From NCBI GenBank assembly GCA_937910655.1, contig CALEMV010000235.1:1-8163 (forward strand): a DNA stretch of 8,163 bases, written 5' to 3'. Positions 1-5,915 of this stretch are shown piece by piece (position 1 is the stretch's first letter; the number at the start of each line of letters is the position of its first letter). The translations under genes were made by a program, and so were the position numbers. The DNA is from an uncultured Solobacterium sp. Lineage in GTDB: Bacteria > Bacillota_I > Bacilli_A > Erysipelotrichales > Erysipelotrichaceae. The notes under the pieces were generated by a model. That model worked only from the letters and a program-made list of their open reading frames with translations. It had not been told where the DNA came from and did no database searches.

Positions 1-6
1 GATTTT

Positions 7-558
7 TCATATTTCATCGATAATGATCGTAACTTTCCTAACATTTGCAGTACCTATTCCATTTTCAGTTTCGGAATTGATGATATGCATCGCAATAAAA
101 CCAGCCTCATCAATCGGTAGTTCTACCCCAGTTTCTTCATTTATAATTTGAATACCTTGTATCCCTAGTTCGTATTCATCCGGATAAAAATGTGATATTT
201 CATTTAATAAATCATTACGTACAGTGATTCCATCCGCATAATTCTTTAGGGCATAATGAATATGATCACATAAAGAAACATATAACATGTCACTGAATTT
301 CTTTGTCAAAGATAAACGTATTTTTTGGATAATTCTATCCACAATATTGATTTCACTTAATGGCAAAGATACCAATACCTTCTGTAGGTTAAGATTTAAA
401 TCATTAGAAGATAAAAAGAATCGTTTCTCAACTAATGCACTATTAATGGAATCTCCCGCTTTACGCTGAAAACAAATCCCTTTTCCAATCACAATTACTT
501 CGTTACCGTTATCATCAATGACAGCAGTATTATTGTTCAGAATCTTCTTGATTTTCAT
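7..558 (-). CDS. BglG/LicT-type transcription antiterminator, RNA-binding domain plus PRD1 only (PRD2 missing)
   Basis: Seen: 183 residues from the ATG at 558, preceded by AGAGGG (562-567). A longer reading would start at a TTG at 570 and is less likely. Residues 1-55 match the CAT RNA-binding domain (KILNNNTAVI, then GKGICFQRKAGD). Residues about 58-165 form a complete PRD1 with both phosphorylatable histidines in their family contexts: H99 in CDHIHYAL and H158 in DEAGFIAMHII. The frame ends with IIIDEI then TGA, where LicT-like proteins continue as EIL.I into PRD2. Family members usually have about 275-285 residues with two PRDs. Known of the family: dimers bind a leader RNA hairpin and prevent termination before sugar PTS genes, and PTS enzymes phosphorylate the PRD histidines. 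Inferred: the stop probably replaced a leucine codon, since TTA to TGA is one change and the next codons AAA ATC still fit. Whether the truncated protein works is unknown. It has its own promoter and leader. Confidence 0.85.
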   Translation of the reverse strand: MKIKKILNNNTAVIDDNGNEVIVIGKGICFQRKAGDSINSALVEKRFFLSSNDLNLNLQKVLVSLPLSEINIVDRIIQKIRLSLTKKFSDMLYVSLCDHIHYALKNYADGITVRNDLLNEISHFYPDEYELGIQGIQIINEETGVELPIDEAGFIAMHIINSETENGIGTANVRKVTIIIDEI

Positions 559-572
559 AATCCCTCTCAACG

Positions 573-626
573 AAAAAAACTCGTCTCAAAAAATATACAA
601 ATCGTATAATTTAATGAAAACGAGTT
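573..626 (-). terminator. Leader terminator upstream of the antiterminator gene, likely an antitermination switch
   Basis: On the minus strand, AACTCGT (626-620) pairs with ACGAGTT (584-578), followed by a run of T (579-573) that ends 14 nt before the ATG. The 35-nt loop holds a second hairpin, TATAC (608-604) with GTATA (598-594), itself followed by six T (593-588). A competing fold upstream uses the 5' arm of the terminator (see the element at 613-653). Its position between a strong promoter and the start codon of a BglG-family gene fits autoregulation by antitermination, as known for this family. The pairing is seen by eye; no folding energy was computed. Confidence 0.55.
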
Positions 627-653
627 AAGCTCAATCATGATAACTTCCTCATT
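613..653 (-). promoter_or_regulatory. Candidate antiterminator RNA fold in the leader
   Basis: On the minus strand AATGAGGA (653-646) can pair over 8 positions, two of them G-U, with TTTTCATT (620-613). It encloses a short stem within GAGCTTAACTC (632-622). That inner stem occupies most of the 5' arm of the terminator (626-620), so the two folds exclude each other. This is the geometry expected of a ribonucleic antiterminator. I could not match the usual RAT consensus convincingly, so the call rests on position and mutual exclusion. Confidence 0.3.
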
Positions 654-668
654 GATATTTCTACTAAA

Positions 669-697
669 ATATTACTCAAAGAATACTGTAAAGTCAA
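669..697 (-). promoter_or_regulatory. Sigma-A-type promoter of the antiterminator gene
   Basis: TTGACT (697-692) and TAATAT (674-669) are separated by 17 nt on the minus strand. The -35 box matches the consensus at 5 of 6 positions. Transcription would begin near 662, giving a leader of about 100 nt before the ATG at 558, enough for the terminator/antiterminator folds. The promoter lies downstream of the preceding gene's terminator, so this gene is an independent unit. Confidence 0.75.
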
Positions 698-732
698 TGA
701 GCCTTACATCATGCATGCAAATTCAGTATCAT

Positions 733-758
733 AAAAAGTAAGAGGCCTCCCCCTTACT
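733..758 (-). terminator. Intrinsic terminator overlapping the stop codon of the membrane protein gene
   Basis: On the minus strand AGTAAGGGG (758-750) pairs with CCTCTTACT (745-737) over 9 positions with one G-U, leaving a 4-nt loop GAGG, followed by a T run (737-733). The stop codon TAA (756-754) lies inside the 5' arm. This is a textbook Rho-independent terminator and separates the membrane protein gene from the antiterminator gene. Confidence 0.88.
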
Positions 759-2454
759 CATATAAATAATATGTACCATCTGTCTTAATTGTAATCTTAT
801 CACCCACATTTACAGTGATCATCTTGATTACATCAGCGTACTTTGCTTTATAAATATTTTGATCTGTATCAATGATATAAAGATATGTATTACCACCAAT
901 ATCAATCTTTTCAAGTTTCGCTACTGTAATTTCCTTCTCTTTATAGTTAGAAGTATCTACAGCATCATTTACTTCTTGATTTGCTTGTTCAGTACTAATT
1001 TCACCCTTTAGTAAACGACGATACTGCTCGATTGCGTCCTTTTGGTTATACGCTGTTACCACCATGTTATATTGTTCGACATTTACACAAGCATACATCT
1101 TCACCAAACCATTATCATCCTTTAATACCATAATATATGTTGGTGTACCATCTACATTAATTAATGATGGGAAAGATGCGTGATATCCCTTCTCTTGTAC
1201 TTCACCTTCAGCTGAATGCATACCACTACCTTCATCTGCACCAGAAGCTAAAATGAACTTTGTCTCGGATGTACGTTCATTTGCCATGATAAATCCAATA
1301 TTACTAGAATCACCATTTACAGAGGTTACACCTGTATAAATCCAGATATCTCCATCTTTTGCGATATATCCATAGTCTGTACGATAACTCTTATCACCAT
1401 CTTCATTCTTAATTTCTACAGTTGTAGTCTGTCTACAATCAATCTGACCAAAAATACTATTCAAGAATCCACGGTGTAATTTAGCAGAGTCATTATACTG
1501 ATCTACGATAAGATTTCCTGGGTAAATAATATCTGCCCAACGAGGAACATCTTTCACATCAAGCTTTGTCATTGTGCCATCAATTGGATTAACTAAGATA
1601 GCACCTGTAATCTTCTTACCACCAAAAAGAGAAATACTATTTGTATAAGTAGAAGCGATGTACCAAGGATTACCCTCTTCATCAATTTCAAAGTGCAGAT
1701 TTGTAAACATAGTTGTTGGATATGCAAAACGAATATGTCTTTCTAGGTTCTCATTGAAGTAAGCGCTAGGCACATACTTCATCTTGCTTGACATCGCAAC
1801 ATATTCCGCATCCATTGTAACTGGATTTACTTTTACATAACCAGGAATACCATTTTCATGGTTTCCAAACCACTTAAAGAAACCATCATATTGTAAAGGT
1901 GCTACCTTGATTGGACTATTTTGATAGTCAATTTGCATATACTCACCAACATTAAACTGTGAAACAACATCACTTAAGGAACCTATCTTACGATCACCAA
2001 GTTTCTCTGCACTTGCAGTATCCATTAACGCAATGGAACTTGTTCCACTAACAGATGGAATATCTTCTGTACTACCATCATCTACTTTTAAGATGGATGA
2101 ATATTCCTTCGCATGAAAAAAGCGCATACTTGTAATACTACCTAGAACCATACATACAAAGAGAATACATTCCACAAGCACAATCTTCTTTAGATTCTCC
2201 TTTTCTTTACGAACAGAGAATACTAGTGCCTGTACTATAAGGTATACTGCACCAACTCCTAATAGGAACGCCCAGAATTGAATACTCTTTAGGTTAATTG
2301 CTGGCAAGAAAAAGTAGAATCCAACACACGCGACAACAAGTGTAATAACAATTCCTATCACATAACTCATCACAGTATTATTCTTTAAATTCTCTTGATG
2401 AAGCTTCATTCTACTAAACTGATTAAACTGTGGGTTCTTTTGTACGTTCATCAT
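754..2454 (-). CDS. Membrane-anchored protein with a large extracellular domain, function unknown
   Basis: Seen: 566 residues. Three hydrophobic segments sit near residues 29-50, 58-81 and 91-109. The loop RKEKENLKK between the second and third is strongly basic, so N-terminus and this loop should be cytoplasmic and residues about 110-566 outside. The outer part has paired elements GYVKVNPVTMDAEYV (205-219) and GAILVNPIDGTMTKLDV (284-300), then GYIAKDGDIWIYTGVTSV (362-379), SAEGEVQ (414-420) and PTYIMVLKDDNGLVKMYA (438-455). A small beta-rich tail (about 506-566) may be a separate OB- or SH3-like domain. From memory, similar proteins occur in many Firmicutes under generic names, so I regard the family as conserved but uncharacterised. 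AGGAGGG (2465-2459) precedes two adjacent ATGs (2454 and 2451); either could be used. It lies 108 bp after the XRE regulator gene, with its own -10 box and a strong terminator. A role in cell-envelope sensing or assembly is only a guess. Confidence 0.85.
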   Translation of the reverse strand: MMNVQKNPQFNQFSRMKLHQENLKNNTVMSYVIGIVITLVVACVGFYFFLPAINLKSIQFWAFLLGVGAVYLIVQALVFSVRKEKENLKKIVLVECILFVCMVLGSITSMRFFHAKEYSSILKVDDGSTEDIPSVSGTSSIALMDTASAEKLGDRKIGSLSDVVSQFNVGEYMQIDYQNSPIKVAPLQYDGFFKWFGNHENGIPGYVKVNPVTMDAEYVAMSSKMKYVPSAYFNENLERHIRFAYPTTMFTNLHFEIDEEGNPWYIASTYTNSISLFGGKKITGAILVNPIDGTMTKLDVKDVPRWADIIYPGNLIVDQYNDSAKLHRGFLNSIFGQIDCRQTTTVEIKNEDGDKSYRTDYGYIAKDGDIWIYTGVTSVNGDSSNIGFIMANERTSETKFILASGADEGSGMHSAEGEVQEKGYHASFPSLINVDGTPTYIMVLKDDNGLVKMYACVNVEQYNMVVTAYNQKDAIEQYRRLLKGEISTEQANQEVNDAVDTSNYKEKEITVAKLEKIDIGGNTYLYIIDTDQNIYKAKYADVIKMITVNVGDKITIKTDGTYYLYE

Positions 2455-2482
2455 TTCACCCTCCTCTTCATTCTACACATGC

Positions 2483-2510
2483 ATTATATCCCGTCATATC
2501 GATTTATCAT
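2483..2510 (-). promoter_or_regulatory. Promoter of the membrane protein gene
   Basis: A perfect TATAAT (2488-2483) lies about 30 nt before the start codon on the minus strand. The best -35 is ATGATA (2510-2505), 4 of 6 matches with a 16-nt spacer. The weak -35 suggests modest or activator-dependent expression. Just upstream, at 2520-2513, is TATTCGCA, also found inverted in the promoter of the neighbouring XRE regulator gene. Confidence 0.55.
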
Positions 2511-2562
2511 TTTGCGAATATTACGAATAAAATGCTTATTTTTTAGCGATTTTTACGAAATG

Positions 2563-3027
2563 TTAATTTTCATCAATATAATGTTCAATCCAAAGTTGTA
2601 GTGAGTGGATTGTTTCTTCCATTTGTTTCAGTTGATTCTGAATTAACTTAAAATCATGTATTTCTTTATCATCGATTTTTCCATCCACTGTCATTTCGAT
2701 TAAGCGTACTTTCTTTTCATCTAATGATTGTAAAGTCGCTAACATCTCCAACACAATCTGAGATAAGTTCTTCTCTTTGACAGCCTTCATTCCACGCTTG
2801 ATTCCAACTGGACATTCCGTTGCACAGAATGTACTACATAACTCTTTATCCTTATAGATTTCCGCTAGCTTCACAACTTCTTCAGGATGAATTTCAAGTT
2901 TCCCAGTTTCAATCTTCTCAAGACGACTCTCGTTGAAAAAACCATCTGATAAATCCGCAACTCTATTTCGTGTTAGTTTCAGCTTCATACGAGCTTCTTG
3001 AAACATACTTTTTTCTTTGTTTTCCAT
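2563..3027 (-). CDS. XRE-family helix-turn-helix regulator with a three-cysteine motif
   Basis: Seen: 154 residues. Residues about 9-60 match the Cro/CI-type HTH: helix one ARMKLKLTR, then NRVADLSDGFFNESRLEKIETG carrying the turn and recognition helix, then PEEVVKLAEIY. Directly after comes ELCSTFCATECPVG with C64, C68 and C72, spaced C-x3-C-x3-C-P. The rest (85-154) is charged and helical, including LVDGKIDDKE-like and LKQMEETIHSLQLWIEHY segments, and may dimerise. From memory, related Firmicutes regulators carry the same Cys-Pro-Gly block after the HTH. The three cysteines could bind a metal or cluster or sense redox state, but this is inference and a fourth ligand is not obvious. Start: ATG 3027 with AGAGG (3039-3035) at 7 nt spacing. 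It has its own promoter and is followed by the membrane protein gene, a plausible target. Confidence 0.85.
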   Translation of the reverse strand: MENKEKSMFQEARMKLKLTRNRVADLSDGFFNESRLEKIETGKLEIHPEEVVKLAEIYKDKELCSTFCATECPVGIKRGMKAVKEKNLSQIVLEMLATLQSLDEKKVRLIEMTVDGKIDDKEIHDFKLIQNQLKQMEETIHSLQLWIEHYIDEN

Positions 3028-3052
3028 TTGAATACCTCTAATATCTATATTC

Positions 3053-3081
3053 AGTATAGTAGTCCCCTATTCGCATTACAA
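3053..3081 (-). promoter_or_regulatory. Promoter of the XRE regulator gene
   Basis: TTGTAA (3081-3076) and TATACT (3058-3053) with a 17-nt spacer on the minus strand, 4 of 6 and 5 of 6 consensus matches. The start codon follows about 25 nt after the -10 box. The -35 box begins directly after the T-rich tail of the upstream operon's terminator. TGCGAATA (3075-3068) lies inside the spacer and could be an autoregulatory operator. Confidence 0.65.
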
Positions 3082-3082
3082 T

Positions 3083-3110
3083 ATAACAAAAGCAGGATTG
3101 AATCCTGCTT
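3083..3110 (-). terminator. Intrinsic terminator closing the ROK-transporter-hyuA-HExxH unit
   Basis: On the minus strand AAGCAGGAT (3110-3102) pairs perfectly with ATCCTGCTT (3098-3090) around a 3-nt loop, followed by a T-rich tail (TTTTGTTATA). It begins 7 nt after the stop codon of the HExxH gene, so it defines the end of the operon. Confidence 0.85.
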
Positions 3111-3117
3111 ACAATAT

Positions 3118-3669
3118 TTACTGAGTTGCTAGTAGATAGTACTGATGGGCAAATCCATGTGCACCAATTTCAGATAATGCATGGATACCTGTTTTGCCTA
3201 GTTTGAATTTGCCAATTACTAGCATCGGTACCTCATAGGATTTACTGAGCTGTCCTATCACATTCATCTCCATAAAGTGGAAATATTCATGGCTAAGAAT
3301 AAGATTGATTGCGTCGTCCATAGATAACTGATTTTCTTCTGCCCACTTTTCAATAGATTTTAAGTAGAGGTTAATTTGATTGGTTCCAGATACATAATCA
3401 CTAAAGTATCTTTGGTTGCCAACAACATAATCTGTATCTTTGTTATTTAACTGTAGTCCTGATTCTGTGCAAATCTTGCGAAAGTCATAACTACCATTAA
3501 ATTTTACGAATACTTCCTTTGCGGTTTCCTCACCCTTTTTCCAAGCCTCTTCTACAATGCGCTGTTTATCTTCTTCCTTAATCTTGTTGTAACAATAATC
3601 ATAGGTAAGTTCTTGATACGCAAGCTCTTTGGTTGGAAAGGGATATGTAAATCCTGGCATATTAGCCAT
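3118..3669 (-). CDS. Small HExxH protein, putative minimal zinc metallopeptidase, linked to hyuA
   Basis: Seen: 183 residues from the ATG at 3669, which overlaps the end of the hyuA frame by 8 nt and implies translational coupling. AGAGAG lies just upstream. A TTG start at 3693 or an ATG at 3660 are alternatives. The N-terminal half is charged and helical with no signal peptide. LILSHEYFHFMEMN (about 123-136) contains HExxH at 127-131. Near the C-terminus ALSEIGAHGFAHQYY has E167 followed by H171 and H175. An E-x-x-A-H-G-F-A element about 36 residues after HExxH resembles the third zinc ligand region of small gluzincins of the ImmA/IrrE kind. Inferred: a soluble cytoplasmic zinc peptidase or amidase. 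The named family is not recognised. Its tight overlap with hyuA suggests it acts on the HyuA protein itself or on the product of the HyuA reaction. It is the last gene before the terminator. Confidence 0.8.
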   Translation of the reverse strand: MANMPGFTYPFPTKELAYQELTYDYCYNKIKEEDKQRIVEEAWKKGEETAKEVFVKFNGSYDFRKICTESGLQLNNKDTDYVVGNQRYFSDYVSGTNQINLYLKSIEKWAEENQLSMDDAINLILSHEYFHFMEMNVIGQLSKSYEVPMLVIGKFKLGKTGIHALSEIGAHGFAHQYYLLATQ

Positions 3670-5815
3670 CAACTCTCTTTGTCGCAATGACAATGAGTTT
3701 TGTATCTGCTGCGATACCGCTTAATTCAACACCACCGATTGACTTAATCTGTTCTGCATTTTGTAGACCAGATAGGTCGATGATGCGTTTACCTAATACA
3801 ATATATAGGTTTGGTAGGTTTGCGCCACCATCGTTATATTCCGTTAGTTCTTCAATCATCCAATCCACATCTGCTTGCCAGCTTGCGGCTGAAGATTGAC
3901 GTGACCATGCATTCTTCTTCTGTAGACGAATAACACCTTCATCATCAATTAAACGTAGTGGTTTTGTTGTCTTCTTAACAAGACCAAAGAGTTTCTTTTC
4001 TGTAATGATTGCTTGTATTGCATACATACTGCCATTTTCTGCAGAAATTTCTAATGTTGATTTATCAACATCTAAGTTTTGTGCAACTGTATCTAGTAAC
4101 TCTTCTGTAGTAAGTTGTTTCTTGAGACGATCTTTACTACGTAATTCTGTAGCACCTACAGCAATTGCACGAATGATATTACGTTGTGTATCTACTTCAA
4201 CAGATACTTCAACTGTATCTGGTGATGCGCCGTTTTGAATTGCTTTAAGTTCTGCTTCACGACGTACACTAATGATATCTTCCTCAGTTGGATTGGATAC
4301 GGAACGTTCTACCATATCACGAACCATCGCTAGTGCAACACCAATTGTTGAGATAACTGGAGCGTTCTTTGCAATCTTGAATTGATGATTCATTGTTTCA
4401 GCTAGATGTGGCACAACGCTAGCTGCACCTCCTCCACCTCCAACAAATAACGTTGTACGTGGATCCATCTGATAGTCATGCATTAAATCTTTGACTACCT
4501 TACCATTCTTTTCTGCTGCATATGCCATTACCTTCTTCGCAGTTTCCTCTACAGATAAGCCCATGTTATCTGCGAGTGGTTGCCATGCTTTACGTGCAGC
4601 TTCTGCATTACCATATGCATAATCTTCTGGATGTACATAACCTGCAATGTTTGCGGCACCTGCCATTGTTAAAGATACCTTTGTACCATTGCTACATTCA
4701 ATGTATGCATACTCAGGGTCACCATTCATTGGTTGAATTGTCTTTAATACAGGATCAACGATTAGACTTGGATCTGTATACACTTCATATTCAAGGTTTG
4801 CGATATGAGCAGATCTTGGACCGATATTAACGGCTTTACTATCTTTAATTTCCACCATTGATCCACCACCAATACCTACGGTACGTACATCAAGAGAATT
4901 TAAATATGTCTTATGTCCACCAACTTCAGCGTACTTGATCATAACCTTACCATCTTTTACGCATGAAATATCTGTTGATGTTCCACCTACTTCAAAGAAG
5001 ATACCATCTGTTAATTTCTCATACATCAAAGCACCAGCAACACCAGCTGCTGGTCCAGACAGGATTGTTAGGATTGGACGATTTCTAACTTCCTCAACCG
5101 TCATAACACCACCATCACAACGCATAACCATTAATGGGTTCTTGATGTTTGCCTTCTTGATAGATTCATCTGTCATTGTGGCGGCTTCTAACATCTTAGG
5201 CATGATACTAGCGTTTACAACTGCTGTACGTGTTCTGATCTTTAGGCCATATAACTTTGAAATATCGTTTGTGGCAGTTGATGGAACATTCTGTTCTGTA
5301 CAATGTTTGATTACCAAGTTTTCATTTGTTGGATCATCAACAGAGAACGCTTCTGCAGCAACGATACTCTTACATCCATTTTCTTGTAGAGATTTAATTG
5401 CGTTGATAATTGCCTCATCTATCTTTGATGTATCAGATGTATCTACAAACTCATTTTCAGAATAGAGATACTTTCCTTTTGCCAATTCGATGTTATCGAT
5501 TGTTGTATCACTCTTTGATTTTGCACCCTGTAAACCTTTACCAAGTGTTACAACACCTACCTTTACAACATCACCTTCTAATAAGGCATTTGTTGCCTGG
5601 GTTGTACCATGAGCAATAAATACAACATCATCTGGTTGAATGTTATATTCTCCCATAATCTCGTGTAATACTTGAACGATACCTGCTGCTACACCTTCAG
5701 GTGCAAAGTGCGTTGTAGGAATCTTAACTGTTCCAATTAACTCATATGTTTCGTTGTTAATTGCAACTGCATCTGTAAATGTACCACCTACGTCTATACC
5801 AATACGAACTTTCAT
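3662..5815 (-). CDS. HyuA-like hydantoinase/oxoprolinase family protein (ATP-dependent, ASKHA fold)
   Basis: Seen: 717 residues. The N-terminal ATPase motif GIDVGGTFTDAVA (6-18) and HGTTQATNALLEG (69-81) mark the Hydant_A_N domain. The main domain has RTRTAVVNASIMPKM (194-208), CDGGVMT (233-239), LSGPAAGVAGA (252-262), EVGGTSTDIS (275-284), VGIGGGSM (313-320) and FVGGGGGAASVVPH (457-470). Residues about 505-717 form a C-terminal region I do not recognise. Known of the family: HyuA acts with HyuB to hydrolyse hydantoins or 5-oxoproline using ATP; related A subunits occur in acetone carboxylases. Odd: no HyuB gene lies in the window, and the usual CYGxGG...PTVTDA block of many HyuA proteins is replaced after GPRSAH (332-337) by a different segment. 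The substrate is therefore uncertain. Start: ATG 5815 after AGGAGGG (5825-5819). It follows the transporter by 100 bp and overlaps the HExxH gene, so it probably acts on a compound the transporter imports. Confidence 0.9.
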   Translation of the reverse strand: MKVRIGIDVGGTFTDAVAINNETYELIGTVKIPTTHFAPEGVAAGIVQVLHEIMGEYNIQPDDVVFIAHGTTQATNALLEGDVVKVGVVTLGKGLQGAKSKSDTTIDNIELAKGKYLYSENEFVDTSDTSKIDEAIINAIKSLQENGCKSIVAAEAFSVDDPTNENLVIKHCTEQNVPSTATNDISKLYGLKIRTRTAVVNASIMPKMLEAATMTDESIKKANIKNPLMVMRCDGGVMTVEEVRNRPILTILSGPAAGVAGALMYEKLTDGIFFEVGGTSTDISCVKDGKVMIKYAEVGGHKTYLNSLDVRTVGIGGGSMVEIKDSKAVNIGPRSAHIANLEYEVYTDPSLIVDPVLKTIQPMNGDPEYAYIECSNGTKVSLTMAGAANIAGYVHPEDYAYGNAEAARKAWQPLADNMGLSVEETAKKVMAYAAEKNGKVVKDLMHDYQMDPRTTLFVGGGGGAASVVPHLAETMNHQFKIAKNAPVISTIGVALAMVRDMVERSVSNPTEEDIISVRREAELKAIQNGASPDTVEVSVEVDTQRNIIRAIAVGATELRSKDRLKKQLTTEELLDTVAQNLDVDKSTLEISAENGSMYAIQAIITEKKLFGLVKKTTKPLRLIDDEGVIRLQKKNAWSRQSSAASWQADVDWMIEELTEYNDGGANLPNLYIVLGKRIIDLSGLQNAEQIKSIGGVELSGIAADTKLIVIATKRVDG

Positions 5816-5847
5816 ATACCCTCCTCAAATGACTATCTAAAATCAAC

Positions 5848-5862
5848 ACAAGTTAAACTTGT
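5848..5862. promoter_or_regulatory. Perfect 15-bp palindrome upstream of hyuA, candidate operator
   Basis: ACAAGTT, a single A, then AACTTGT: a perfect 7-bp dyad around one base, 33 bp before the hyuA start codon. It is short, not followed by a T run, and so looks more like a protein-binding site than a terminator. A weak -10-like TAAAAT lies just upstream on the minus strand (5873-5868) without a good -35, so an internal promoter controlled here is possible but not shown. The ROK-type regulator at the head of the unit is the obvious candidate binder. Confidence 0.4.
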
Positions 5863-5875
5863 ACTCATTTTAAAT

Positions 5876-5911
5876 AACTGAGGGTACTTAAAGAATAAGC
5901 ACCCTTCAGTT
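5876..5911 (-). terminator. Long hairpin between transporter and hyuA, possible attenuator or partial terminator
   Basis: On the minus strand, AACTG, a bulged A, AGGGTGCTTA (5911-5896) pairs with TAAGTACCCTCAGTT (5890-5876): 15 pairs including one G-U, loop of 5 nt. It starts 5 nt after the transporter stop codon. The tail on the minus strand is TTATTTAAAA, a weak T tract, so termination may be incomplete; the plus-strand tail is richer in T. It could reduce read-through into hyuA or protect the 3' end of the transporter mRNA. Confidence 0.55.
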
Positions 5912-5915
5912 TTAT

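Noticed and set aside
7..30. UGA read as tryptophan (recoded genetic code)
   Set aside because: The tryptophan codons I checked in the hyuA and membrane protein genes are TGG, and leucine rather than tryptophan is expected at this position.
559..570. Four-residue extension of the antiterminator from TTG 570
   Set aside because: CAT domains begin at the MKIKKILNNN methionine, and AGAGGG lies between the TTG and the ATG at 558.
2521..2562. Possible terminator after the XRE regulator gene
   Set aside because: Only a 3-bp GCT/AGC stem with an A-rich loop is visible, with no T run on the minus strand. The XRE and membrane protein genes may be partly cotranscribed.
3670..3693. Longer N-terminus for the HExxH protein beginning at TTG 3693
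   Set aside because: TTG start deep inside hyuA with no ribosome binding site. The ATG at 3669 gives a normal short overlap.
4935..5465. 176-codon plus-strand open frame
   Set aside because: Lies entirely antisense to hyuA, whose family motifs are unmistakable. No ribosome binding site or recognisable protein features.
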